Shown here in pieces: positions 43,800 to 51,508 of a DNA stretch of 64,000 nt; within the stretch, counting starts at the first letter, position 1, and every line of letters begins with the position of its first letter. Source of the stretch: Paracoccaceae bacterium (lineage in GTDB: Bacteria > Pseudomonadota > Alphaproteobacteria > Rhodobacterales > Rhodobacteraceae); NCBI GenBank assembly GCA_014872815.1, contig WKFK01000014.1, positions 682,001 to 746,000 of the forward strand, written 5' to 3'. The notes under the pieces are model-generated. The model was not told the origin of the DNA. It saw only the letters and a list, made by a program, of their open reading frames with translations, and searched no databases. The translations under genes and the position numbers were made by a program.

Positions 43800-44851
43800 C
43801 AGTACAATGGCCCCTGTGTCTGACGTCTTATCCCCGTAAGCGCCGACGCAAACCTTGGGCAAACATGGGTTTCTCGGCCCAATTGCAACGCAGCACTTAC
43901 AGCCTTGATGACCCGAAACTGCCCTTCAACACAACCCAGATCGACAATGCCAATCCCATTCTCTTGCAAAACGTCGGGCCAAGCCTGTTTGGGCATGCTT
44001 GTGCACATTTCAGTCTGCGATTGAAGCGATCTGCAGTCGCCCACCATATCTGTTTCCAACTGCGCCAACGTGAGGGTCTGGGCGGTCAAACCCGTATCAT
44101 TCGATATCATATCCGTGCCACGCGATCGCTCAAGGGCTAGCCCAAACTCTGCCGCACCAAGTTCTCTTATGGCCGCCTCCACCGCCGCCACCAGAGAAAC
44201 ACGCGCCGCCGCCCCAAAACAGAACCCGCCGCCCTGCGCATCAAACGACGCGGCCACAACAGCGGGCACACCCGTGTCACAGGTCACATCCAAAATCCGG
44301 GTGCTGCGCGTCCGCCCGGCGCCAAGCATACCGTCGACCATGTCGTCCGTGCCGGACAAAAGCACCGCCTTGGTCGCTCCCGCCCACCAATGCGCCGCCG
44401 CATCCCGCTCAAACAATTCCAGCACCCCATGGTCAACGGCCTCTGAAAACGCCACATGCGCGGCCAACCCTTCCGAAAACCCTGCCGTTTCAGACGACGA
44501 CAACGGCAACACATCCCGGTCCAAGCCCCCGGTTCTGGCCCCTTGCCAATCCAACACAGGCACGTCCTGATCGCGTGGGAGCCCGTCAACTGCTGCACGC
44601 AAGCCCAATTGCTCTGCCGCTTCGCCAGCCAGGCGGATCAACGCGCCCGTTCGGCGCTGTCCTGCTCCGGAAACCGGAGTGCCGTCCGTCAACAGGCCAC
44701 CCGCGACCACCAGGCCCGGCACGACGCTCGGCCGGCCAACAAAGACAAAGTTCAAACGTCGCAGCACCGCCGCACAAAACGCAGGCGTTTCAGGCGGCAG
44801 GATCAGATCCCCATCCAATCGCCGCTCAAATTCCTGCAATTGCGTGAACAT
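43799..44851 (-). CDS. YcaO-like family protein
   Basis: A 350-residue YcaO-superfamily protein. YcaO enzymes use ATP to activate peptide amides, making azolines or thioamides in RiPPs or modifying ribosomal proteins and methyl-CoM reductase. The ATP-site pattern is seen in SGAGQRRTGALIRLAGEAAEQ (residues 61-81) and in VLELFERDAAAHWW (about 143-156), both close to the family consensus. The later Gln/Glu region is only partly recognisable (AAIRELGAAEFGLAL), and the PxPxP end of azoline-forming members is absent. The ATG at 44851 has a GGGAGGCGGGAAG ribosome site. No TfuA, E1-like partner or obvious precursor peptide is adjacent. Confidence 0.82.
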   Translation of the reverse strand: MFTQLQEFERRLDGDLILPPETPAFCAAVLRRLNFVFVGRPSVVPGLVVAGGLLTDGTPVSGAGQRRTGALIRLAGEAAEQLGLRAAVDGLPRDQDVPVLDWQGARTGGLDRDVLPLSSSETAGFSEGLAAHVAFSEAVDHGVLELFERDAAAHWWAGATKAVLLSGTDDMVDGMLGAGRTRSTRILDVTCDTGVPAVVAASFDAQGGGFCFGAAARVSLVAAVEAAIRELGAAEFGLALERSRGTDMISNDTGLTAQTLTLAQLETDMVGDCRSLQSQTEMCTSMPKQAWPDVLQENGIGIVDLGCVEGQFRVIKAVSAALQLGRETHVCPRFASALTGIRRQTQGPLY

Positions 44852-44912
44852 GTCTTCCCGCCTCCCAAGCGCTTTGCGCACCACATAAACCCACCTTCTT
44901 GCACACCACAAA

Positions 44913-44934
44913 GCGTGATTAACGCAAATCACGC
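44913..44934. promoter_or_regulatory. Perfect inverted repeat between ycaO-like and protease genes
   Basis: GCGTGATT and AATCACGC are perfect 8-bp arms around AACGCA. The dyad is centred in the 139-base divergent gap, 62 bases from the YcaO start and 57 from the protease start. It shares the GCGTTAA and TCACG elements with the site before the peroxidase. Confidence 0.55.
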
Positions 44935-44990
44935 AAGAATAACGCTGGGTTTGGCACATTTACCTCAAAGACGATCAAAAGGAGGTTTCA

Positions 44991-46379
44991 ATGTCCCGCC
45001 CCCGCCCAACAGACCAGCTTACGACTGACAACGCCGCCCCAGCAGACGACCACCAAGCGGCGCTGGCCGCTTTGCGGGATATGTACCATGACCGCAAAGA
45101 TGTGACCGGCTATGACATCGGCTTTAAACGGGTCGGAGGCTTGGCCACCAACTCGATCTCTCTTCGGGTTCATGTGGACGCCAAATTGCCCGAAGACGAG
45201 CTCGACCCAGGCCAGCGCATTGTGCGACGCATCAAGGGCTTTCCAGTGGATGTCGTGGCCAGCACCTATAAAGTCCACCGCGATCAGTGCGACACCCAAA
45301 ACACGTATGAAACCACGCTCCTGTCCGGCAGTACCTGCCAACGTCGCGGTGCCAACGCGGGCACCATTGGCGCCATTGTCATTGACCGCGCCACCGGCAA
45401 ACCGGGCATCCTGTCCAATTGGCACGTCCTATCCTCCCCTGCGGGCGCGGACAGTGACCTTGTCTATGGCCAGCGGACGTCCGGCCTGCCCATCGGCCGA
45501 CTGACCAAATCCATGTTGTCGCGTCAGGGCGATGCAGCCGTCGCCACACTGACCGGTGCGATGCCTTGGCACCCGACACTCAAGCAATTGGACCTACCGC
45601 TTACAGGGGTTGCGCCTGCCGCCTTAGGACGCACCCTGTGCAAGTATGGCCGCACGACTGGATTAACCCATGCGCGCGTGGATGGCGTTGGCACCTACAA
45701 AGTGGTGCACACACATGGAAACGGAGTCCAAAAAATCGTCGAAATCGATGGTTTCCGCCTTGTGCCAAAAGACGCCTCGGCCCCGATGGCGTCGCTCTCT
45801 TTGCCCGGTGACAGTGGTGCCTGCTGGGTGGATCCTGACACTGGAAATGCGGTTGGGCTGCATATGGCGGGCGAAGGCACTGACTGGCCTGGCGGGGATT
45901 GCGCGTTGGCCTGCCACATGGATCGTGTGATGGACCACCTGGATCTGCGTCTTGCCACGCTGTCTGACCTGCACAGCCCGTCGGACGACACCGCACTCCG
46001 CACACAGCCGGCACAGGCACTGCATATGGTGCCCGGCATGATACGCCCCGCCAACACATTCGAACTGCAATCCGTTGGTGACTCCGGCTGCGTTTTCAGT
46101 GTTCAGGGCAACATCTGGAATGAGTTTCTCAACACCATGCTCATACAGCACCCAGAGTTTTCACAGATCCCTTTCGACATAGACGACGCCGTCGCCGACT
46201 ACTTTGGATACGGCACGTCAGGCGAAGCTCTGCATGCGATTGTTCTTGCCTCCGCCACCTTTTTACGTGATGGGGCCGTGCCGGATCTGGCAGTTCTGAC
46301 CAAGGAAGTGACCTTTCGCGGCGTTTGTTTCCGCATTGCAGAGGCCTACCGGGCGCGCGGCTATCACGTGACCGCCTAA
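44991..46379 (+). CDS. Trypsin-like serine protease with C-terminal extension
   Basis: A 462-residue protein with a chymotrypsin-fold catalytic triad: His145 in LSNWHVL, Asp181 in RQGDAAVATL and Ser275 in LPGDSGACW. The first 90 residues form a separate N-terminal module (DIGFKRVGG, SISLRVHVDAKLP). The last 120 residues (from FELQSVGDSGCVF) are an alpha-rich extension that I do not recognise. There is no signal peptide, so the protease should act in the cytosol. The ribosome site AAAGGAGG is ideal. It is divergent from the YcaO-BTAD pair and precedes the 209-residue protein gene. Confidence 0.85.
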   Translation: MSRPRPTDQLTTDNAAPADDHQAALAALRDMYHDRKDVTGYDIGFKRVGGLATNSISLRVHVDAKLPEDELDPGQRIVRRIKGFPVDVVASTYKVHRDQCDTQNTYETTLLSGSTCQRRGANAGTIGAIVIDRATGKPGILSNWHVLSSPAGADSDLVYGQRTSGLPIGRLTKSMLSRQGDAAVATLTGAMPWHPTLKQLDLPLTGVAPAALGRTLCKYGRTTGLTHARVDGVGTYKVVHTHGNGVQKIVEIDGFRLVPKDASAPMASLSLPGDSGACWVDPDTGNAVGLHMAGEGTDWPGGDCALACHMDRVMDHLDLRLATLSDLHSPSDDTALRTQPAQALHMVPGMIRPANTFELQSVGDSGCVFSVQGNIWNEFLNTMLIQHPEFSQIPFDIDDAVADYFGYGTSGEALHAIVLASATFLRDGAVPDLAVLTKEVTFRGVCFRIAEAYRARGYHVTA

Positions 46380-46406
46380 CCCCTCATGCCAAAGGACCAA
46401 CCGCAT

Positions 46407-47036
46407 ATGTGTCAACGGATTTACGCCGTCGATGAGGTGTCACTGACCCGACAAGACGCACAGTCGTCCAATCTTCTGGTTCAGGTGCAAGCGCGCGCGG
46501 TCACATCGGGATGGCGCACGCCGACACTCAAGCGTCACAGTTATAAAACCCCGCCAGAGGACGGTATATTGACCTATGATCTGCAGGCCATCGCCCCGAA
46601 TGCGGAGGATACAGTCTTGCCCGTGCTCACACGTGTATGCGCCGACACGGCGCTAACTGCTGTCGACATTAAAAACTTTTGGGGACCGGGACAGCCTCTT
46701 GTTGGGGTGCGGTGCAACGCGCAAAGCAACAATAAGCTGACGCTTCTGGAATCCAGACTGGGGGGCTCTGAAATGGCAGCTGCGCCTCAGCAGAGTTATT
46801 CGGAGGAATATATTCCACAGTTCGCGCGCGACATCCGTCCGCTGTTTCGCCCATACGACATCGCCATGATGATGCGGGTACGTGATCTCGATCTCGGCTC
46901 CTACGAGGCGGTGTGCCAACACGGCGCCTTGATTCTGTCCCGCCTGAAAGATGGCTCGATGCCCAACGACGGCCCATGGCCCGCCAGTGATGTGGCGCTG
47001 TTTGAACAATGGCTGCTCAAAGGCAAGGCGCCATAG
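46407..47036 (+). CDS. Hypothetical protein with DIRPLF...MPxxGPW tail
   Basis: A 209-residue protein. The N-terminal 120 residues look like a beta-rich domain (SNLLVQVQARAVTSGW, PPEDGILTYDLQAIAP). The C-terminal 75 residues begin FARDIRPLFRPYDIAMM and end MPNDGPWPASDVALFEQWL, a short helical module that I recall from the ends of various oxidoreductase-associated proteins; it lacks a CxxCH haem site. The ATG at 46407 has AAAGGAC upstream, preferred to the one at 46386. It is in an operon with the trypsin-like protease. Function unknown. Confidence 0.75.
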   Translation: MCQRIYAVDEVSLTRQDAQSSNLLVQVQARAVTSGWRTPTLKRHSYKTPPEDGILTYDLQAIAPNAEDTVLPVLTRVCADTALTAVDIKNFWGPGQPLVGVRCNAQSNNKLTLLESRLGGSEMAAAPQQSYSEEYIPQFARDIRPLFRPYDIAMMMRVRDLDLGSYEAVCQHGALILSRLKDGSMPNDGPWPASDVALFEQWLLKGKAP

Positions 47037-47080
47037 CATAAGCCCCCGAACGCTCTGCTGTCGGGACAAGAACACTCACC

Positions 47081-47105
47081 GTTGATGGATCATCCCCCCA
47101 TCAAC
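47081..47105 (+). other. Stem-loop after the protease operon
   Basis: GTTGATGG and CCATCAAC are perfect 8-bp arms around a nine-base C-rich loop, 45 bases past the last gene of the protease operon. No T run follows, so termination is uncertain. The rest of 47,037-47,268 shows no gene. Confidence 0.45.
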
Positions 47106-47268
47106 ACCCGTTGACGCACTCACATCCCCATCGGTGTGTCAACGTTTCGGGGCGGTTTGCGGGTTATGTCCTCCCGCAGCCGCCCCACATTTTTGGGCAC
47201 GTCAAAACGGTATCCATGCGCAATACGCCATGATGCATGAGCAGATGAACAATCAAAAAAGGGGGGGG

Positions 47269-47345
47269 TGGTACCGCCTCTCCGGCTCGAACGGAGGACC
47301 CCTGGTTCCACAAACCAGTGCTCTAACCAACTGAGCTAAGGCGGC
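47269..47345 (-). tRNA. tRNA-His (GTG anticodon)
   Basis: A 77-nt cloverleaf including an encoded CCA end. The D-arm TAGCTCAGTTGGTTAGAGC, the anticodon loop TTTGTGG (anticodon GTG, histidine) and the T-arm GTTCGAGCC are all clear. The acceptor stem GCCGCCT/AGGCGGT gives a G1:U72 pair, and the discriminator is A73, with no encoded G-1. This is the altered histidine identity described for many alphaproteobacteria. Confidence 0.95.
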
Positions 47346-47387
47346 AACAAGGGCGGTTTACCGCCAGTGTTCGGGGGATGCAAGCAC

Positions 47388-47876
47388 CTAAAATACAATT
47401 TTGTATGTTTGTTCGATCAGATCGCAACCAAAGCTCGTCACCGGCTTCTCAGCCTCAAGCGCAAAGCCGTTTTTTTCATAGAGCGCGCAGGCTGCGGCGT
47501 GGCTTTTGTGGGTCCAAAGCGTCATGCCGTCATAGCCGACGCCCCGGGCAAACCCCAAACACGTCTCCAAAAGATGCTGCCCCAAGCCGAATCCCCGCGC
47601 CTGCGGCAGCACCAAAAACAGACGCAATTTGGCTAAAGTGGGCTGCGGGCTTTGCACACAGAAAATGCTGCCCAGCCGATACCCGTCATGCGTCGCCACC
47701 CAACCGCGCTCGCGCACATCGTCATGCTGCAACAGGAAACCGTGCAAGATGGTCTCCACCAGGGGCCCAAAACTGTCGTCAAAGCCTTCCTCGCGCGCAT
47801 AAAGCGTGGCGTGGGCCTCCACCAGCCAATCCAGATCTGCCCCCGTAAAGGGACGCAGCGTGATATCGCCAATCAT
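47388..47876 (-). CDS. GNAT family N-acetyltransferase
   Basis: A 162-residue acetyl-CoA-dependent acetyltransferase. Motif A is visible in LRLFLVLPQARGFGLGQHLLETCLG (the QxxGxG/A loop as QARGFGLG), and motif B in MTLWTHKSHAAACALYEKNGF. The ATG at 47876 (MIGDITLRPF) has GAGGGA upstream and fits the family start; an in-frame ATG at 47909 is less likely. Substrate unknown. It stands between tRNA-His and a small divergent gene. Confidence 0.88.
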   Translation of the reverse strand: MIGDITLRPFTGADLDWLVEAHATLYAREEGFDDSFGPLVETILHGFLLQHDDVRERGWVATHDGYRLGSIFCVQSPQPTLAKLRLFLVLPQARGFGLGQHLLETCLGFARGVGYDGMTLWTHKSHAAACALYEKNGFALEAEKPVTSFGCDLIEQTYKIVF

Positions 47877-48008
47877 AATCGTTCCCTCGTCCGTTCTAGA
47901 CAGGCTCAAAGCTGCGGTATTCTTGCCTTTGGGCCGCGATCACGATACCCGAATTCCCAAGATAAGAGAACGTGCCCTTCGGGGCCACACATCCGCCAGG
48001 AGACAGTC

Positions 48009-48197
48009 ATGGGCATCAACACCGAAAGCGACATCGAAGCCAACCTGCAAATCGGCCCCACAGATCAGGGGTTTGTGCGGATTTACATCGAAGGCGGCGG
48101 CATCGAAATCCCAATGGATTTTGACCCGGAAGAAGCAGAAGAAATCGCCGAGGAAATTCGCGCGGCGGCAGCCACCGCCCGACAGATGGCGAAATAA
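48009..48197 (+). CDS. Small acidic protein, DUF6324-type
   Basis: A 62-residue protein (start MGINTESDIEANLQ) with two short strands (FVRIYIEGGGIEIPM) and a C-terminal Glu/Ala-rich helix. I recall near-identical small proteins throughout Rhodobacterales, labelled DUF6324; the function is unknown. The start at 48009 has AGGAGAC upstream. It converges with mmcB. Confidence 0.75.
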   Translation: MGINTESDIEANLQIGPTDQGFVRIYIEGGGIEIPMDFDPEEAEEIAEEIRAAAATARQMAK

Positions 48198-48272
48198 GAA
48201 TTCAGGAGGGGCCAGCCCCTCCGCTGCAGCAAGCTGCACCTCCTCCCCGGGATATTTGGGGACTGAGAATGC

Positions 48273-48740
48273 TTAAGAGCTTTCTTCCGGCATCGGGGCC
48301 AGTTTGGGATCGCGGTACCGGTGCAAACGCCGCGCCGCGTCGGTGGCAAACTTCTGGATCATCTTCTTGCGCCGCGCCGGGGCCAGCTTGTCCTCTGGCG
48401 CCATGCGGATGATCTCCGCATCATAGGCATCTGCAAAGATCAGCCCTGTGCCCTCCGGCAACAGATCTGTGGGAAATTCCGTGTCCACGGCCCAGAAGTA
48501 CCGGTCACACCACTCCAGATAGCCCTGCCATTTGGTGTCCGTCTGAAAGTCCGCCCGGCTGGATTTGCACTCAATCACCCAAAGCTCCCCTTTGGGTCCA
48601 AGGGCCATCACATCCACCCGCAGGCCGCGCGTGGGCACAAACTCCTCAATCGAGACATAGCCATGGCTGCGCAGGTGGCGACTGACGCCACGGGCGAGCA
48701 ATTGGCCGGGCTGCATCGTGATGAGGGACGTGTCTTCCAT
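48273..48740 (-). CDS. mmcB: MmcB family DNA repair protein
   Basis: A 155-residue protein of the MmcB (DUF1052) family, a restriction-endonuclease-like fold. The putative nuclease core is in LRVDVMALGPKGELWVIECKSSRADFQTD, with the D...ExK pattern (Asp in RVDV, ECK). In Caulobacter a homologue is SOS-induced and needed for mitomycin C resistance. A GTTC-N7-GTTC LexA-type box lies 12 bases before the ATG at 48740. No Shine-Dalgarno sequence is seen, so the mRNA may be leaderless. Confidence 0.9.
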   Translation of the reverse strand: MEDTSLITMQPGQLLARGVSRHLRSHGYVSIEEFVPTRGLRVDVMALGPKGELWVIECKSSRADFQTDTKWQGYLEWCDRYFWAVDTEFPTDLLPEGTGLIFADAYDAEIIRMAPEDKLAPARRKKMIQKFATDAARRLHRYRDPKLAPMPEESS

Positions 48741-48751
48741 GGCAACAGCGT

Positions 48752-48766
48752 GAACATTTAGAGAAC
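48752..48766 (-). promoter_or_regulatory. LexA (SOS) box before mmcB
   Basis: On the minus strand the sequence is GTTC-TCTAAAT-GTTC, an exact match to the alphaproteobacterial LexA direct-repeat box GTTC-N7-GTTC. It is 12 bases upstream of the mmcB start. Confidence 0.8.
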
Positions 48767-48937
48767 AAAATGCAAGAGGCGATTTGCGCCCCCTGCCCCT
48801 TGCGCCGCCTCTGCGCTGCGCCTAGATAGAGGGTCGGCGGGTGCTGCCCTTCTCGTGATACGGTTGCATTCCGGTGGCCTTAAGCAATTCCGAGGGAGCT
48901 GGCTCTGTCCTGGTCCTGGCCTGGTTACCTGGCGCCC

Positions 48938-48953
48938 ACCTGTATATACAGGT
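48938..48953. repeat. Perfect 16-bp palindrome with lux-box-like half-sites
   Basis: ACCTGTATATACAGGT is its own reverse complement. The ACCTGTA/TACAGGT halves equal those of the Vibrio lux box, but the centre is four bases shorter. It lies in the 260-base gap between the ATP-grasp gene (upstream) and mmcB (downstream) on the minus strand. Confidence 0.5.
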
Positions 48954-49000
48954 CCTCGGGAATGAGATAACCACACGGCTGCGTTTGCGGGCCCGCCACT

Positions 49001-49786
49001 TTACGCCTCACACAAACGTTCTATTGCATGGATCAAAGGCTCCAAGTCCGCTGCATAGAAGCCGGCGGCATTGATGCCGTTTGTCTCGATGATACGCAGA
49101 CCAGCCTTTGTCCGGCAGATGTCAATGACATAGGCGGGCGCATAACCACTGTTAAGCTGCGCCATCTTCTGTCCAAAACTCAGTGCGTCCTCTGGAATGT
49201 CATGCACATACCCAACTTGCCCCGCCTGCTTGTAGCGCGAGTAGGTGACAACGCGGTCCTCGACCACCCAAAGGCGCCACTCCTCATCAATTGTTTGCGG
49301 TTCTGTCAACATGACCAACGTGTCCGCCCGTAAGGAACCAATCGGTAGCTCCCCTTCAGGCAACGCCGAAACGCGCGCTGACAAGTCCGCAATGTCTTGA
49401 GCCGCCATGACGCGGCCTGGAACTTCCTTGCTGTCTTCTACCGGACGCAAGAACCACATCTTGCTGTCCCCCGAAAAGCAGCTAGCGCATTCGCCAAACG
49501 ACATCACACGGGCATCCGTGCCATTGAGTAAGTATGGATGCCAGACAGACTGCTGAAGAAACGGCGCAATTCGAAAGACCCCAGGTTCTAACTTGTGCGA
49601 TTCCGCATACTTCCACATGCTATAGGCACCAAACAACACCACAGCTTTTGGGTCTTTAATGATTGGCCGAGGCGTCAGGTCACCGACAAAAGGAACAATT
49701 TTGTGCCAACTGACATCTCGCCCCAAAGACGTGAGCGCATCCCCAAGTTTCCGTGTGTCTTCAAAATCTTGCAGCAACCATTGCAT
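49001..49786 (-). CDS. ATP-grasp domain protein (DUF4343-like)
   Basis: A 261-residue protein whose second half fits an ATP-grasp ligase: hinge and metal region in EEWRLWVVEDRVVTYSRYK, then APAYVIDICRTKAGLRIIETNGINAAGFY, where Asp (VIDI) and Glu/Asn (IETN) would bind magnesium. ATP-grasp enzymes join a carboxylate to an amine or thiol through acyl phosphate. The ATG at 49786 has AGGTGA upstream. No amino-acid or peptide biosynthesis genes are adjacent, so the substrate is unknown. Similar single genes occur in phages and scattered bacteria. Confidence 0.8.
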   Translation of the reverse strand: MQWLLQDFEDTRKLGDALTSLGRDVSWHKIVPFVGDLTPRPIIKDPKAVVLFGAYSMWKYAESHKLEPGVFRIAPFLQQSVWHPYLLNGTDARVMSFGECASCFSGDSKMWFLRPVEDSKEVPGRVMAAQDIADLSARVSALPEGELPIGSLRADTLVMLTEPQTIDEEWRLWVVEDRVVTYSRYKQAGQVGYVHDIPEDALSFGQKMAQLNSGYAPAYVIDICRTKAGLRIIETNGINAAGFYAADLEPLIHAIERLCEA

Positions 49787-49908
49787 GCCATTCACCTGTA
49801 TCTCAAAAGTCTCGGTACGGCAGAAGGACGCAATCCGCCGTCAACCGCAGCACATAAACTTCAACCAAAATGTACTAATTACTCGCTTTGTACACCCCAA
49901 GCCCCTAC

Positions 49909-50805
49909 TCACTCCGGCTCCAGCCCATTGGCCTCCAGCATGTCGTCCGGCTCCACGTGAATGGTGGTGCGCGCCTCAGGGATTTGCGCCTGTATGCTGT
50001 CTTCAATCGCATCACAAATTTCATGGGCCCGGTGCACCGTCATTTGACCGTCGACCACCAAATGGAACTCGATGAAAACCACCCGTCCGGCGCGCCGCGT
50101 CCTCAGATCATGAATTTGCAAAGCCCCTTGGGACGCCCCGGTGACAGCGGCCTCAATCACCTCGCGCTCCTCAGACGCTACCGACGAATCCATCAAATCG
50201 CCTGCGGAGGAGACGACAACCTTCCAGCCCTCTCGAAGAATGTTGAGCGCCACCACCGCTGCAAGCAGCGAGTCCAAGACGTGCCATCCAGTCAAGGAAA
50301 CCAGCATCAAACCCGCCAACACGCCCGCCGTGGTCCAAACATCTGTCATCAAGTGACGCCCATTGGCCTCCAAAGCGGGCGAGCGCCGCTGATGTCCTGC
50401 CCCAATCAATACCCGCGCCCAAACGAAGTTCAGCACCAGAGCAACACCGCTCACCCCCAAACCAACCGCGCCAATCTCCGGCTGGTCGGCCGCACGCAAC
50501 GCCGTCACGGCCTCCTGCAGGATCAGAACGGCCGCCACCACGATGAGCGAGCCTTCCGCAATCGCCGAGAAATTCTCCGCCTTATGGTGCCCAAACGGGT
50601 GCCCTTTGTCCGCAGGCCGCTCCGCAAACCAAATCGCTCCCCAAGCCAACACGGCCCCGGCCACGTTCACAAAGGACTCCATCGCATCGGAATAGAGCGC
50701 AACCGACCCTGTGAGGCGCCAAGCGACGATTTTCATAGCGAGCACAGCGAGCGCGACAAGGATGCTCCCCGTGGCCAGAGTCTGAGAGGAAAGTCTACGC
50801 GCCAC
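49909..50805 (-). CDS. Cation diffusion facilitator family metal exporter
   Basis: A 298-residue inner-membrane transporter of zinc, iron or manganese by proton exchange. Six membrane segments are predicted; the metal site shows as SVALYSDAMES in TM2 and as HxxxD-like LMTDVWTTAG in TM5, with HPFGHHKAEN between. The cytoplasmic C-terminal domain carries EFHLVVDGQMTVHRAHEICD. I chose the GTG at 50805 (VARRLSSQTL) because it fits the family start; the open frame continues to 51126 with unlikely sequence, and a GTG at about 50850 is also possible. Confidence 0.88.
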   Translation of the reverse strand: MARRLSSQTLATGSILVALAVLAMKIVAWRLTGSVALYSDAMESFVNVAGAVLAWGAIWFAERPADKGHPFGHHKAENFSAIAEGSLIVVAAVLILQEAVTALRAADQPEIGAVGLGVSGVALVLNFVWARVLIGAGHQRRSPALEANGRHLMTDVWTTAGVLAGLMLVSLTGWHVLDSLLAAVVALNILREGWKVVVSSAGDLMDSSVASEEREVIEAAVTGASQGALQIHDLRTRRAGRVVFIEFHLVVDGQMTVHRAHEICDAIEDSIQAQIPEARTTIHVEPDDMLEANGLEPE

Positions 50806-51032
50806 GAGCCTAAAAACACCTGTACTTATTGGATTTCGAACATCTCTCACAGTGATGCCCGTATTTGAAGGAACGCACAACCCAACCGGTGCCCACATCG
50901 CGTCGTTGGCGCAACGCCACATGGAATCCCTTGCGCGAGACAGCTGTCCCCGACGCCTTACACGCGGTGGCACACGACACAGACTGGCATGGCCTCCTGT
51001 CCAACCCTGCACAGCATCGAGGACCCCGAAAC

Positions 51033-51058
51033 AAAAAGCGCCCCGCGATTGGGGCGCT
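51033..51058 (-). terminator. Rho-independent terminator
   Basis: AGCGCCCC (51037-51044) and GGGGCGCT (51051-51058) are perfect arms around GCGATT, and the minus strand then reads five T residues. It lies 28 bases past the stop of the 109-residue membrane protein gene. Confidence 0.9.
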
Positions 51059-51085
51059 TGCAGCTTGCAGCCTATCCAAGCCGGA

Positions 51086-51415
51086 TCAGCGGCGGATCTG
51101 ACTCTGTTGCGGGGTGCGGCGGTCAATCTTCACCGGCACCGGCTCTGCCAGCATCACCGGCAACGCGCTGCGCTTGCCACCCCCTGGCTGATCATCGTCC
51201 TTCATGCGCATGATCGCGATGCCAAACTGCACCCCGGCAAAGACAATGCCGTTGAGCACCCACATGACAATCACCGCCAGAACGCCGTCCGAACTGCTGC
51301 TCACCAGATGCCACAGATTGGCAACGTTGAAATACAGCAGCATCGCCACAAAGGCGGCGGAAATGGCGAACCCAATGGCCACCTGACGAATATAAAGTGA
51401 AATCAGCTTTGGCAT
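51086..51415 (-). CDS. Small membrane protein of unknown function
   Basis: A 109-residue protein with two transmembrane segments (residues 11-30, VAIGFAISAAFVAMLLYF; and 45-68, VLAVIVMWVLNGIVFAGVQF) and a basic, proline-containing cytoplasmic tail. The start has a GAGGAGG ribosome site. I do not recognise a named family, though similar proteins are common near nusB in Rhodobacterales. A strong terminator follows. Confidence 0.78.
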   Translation of the reverse strand: MPKLISLYIRQVAIGFAISAAFVAMLLYFNVANLWHLVSSSSDGVLAVIVMWVLNGIVFAGVQFGIAIMRMKDDDQPGGGKRSALPVMLAEPVPVKIDRRTPQQSQIRR

Positions 51416-51508
51416 GGCAGTGCCTCCTCACGCACCATTAAACGACAGCCGTTTCAAAACGGCAAGTCACAGAAGCGCGACACATTGGCCGCACCGCGAC
51501 CAAAGCGC

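Noticed and set aside
48938-48953. E. coli-type LexA box
   Set aside because: The CTG/CAG ends are separated by six bases instead of ten, and alphaproteobacterial LexA uses GTTC-N7-GTTC, which is present elsewhere before mmcB.
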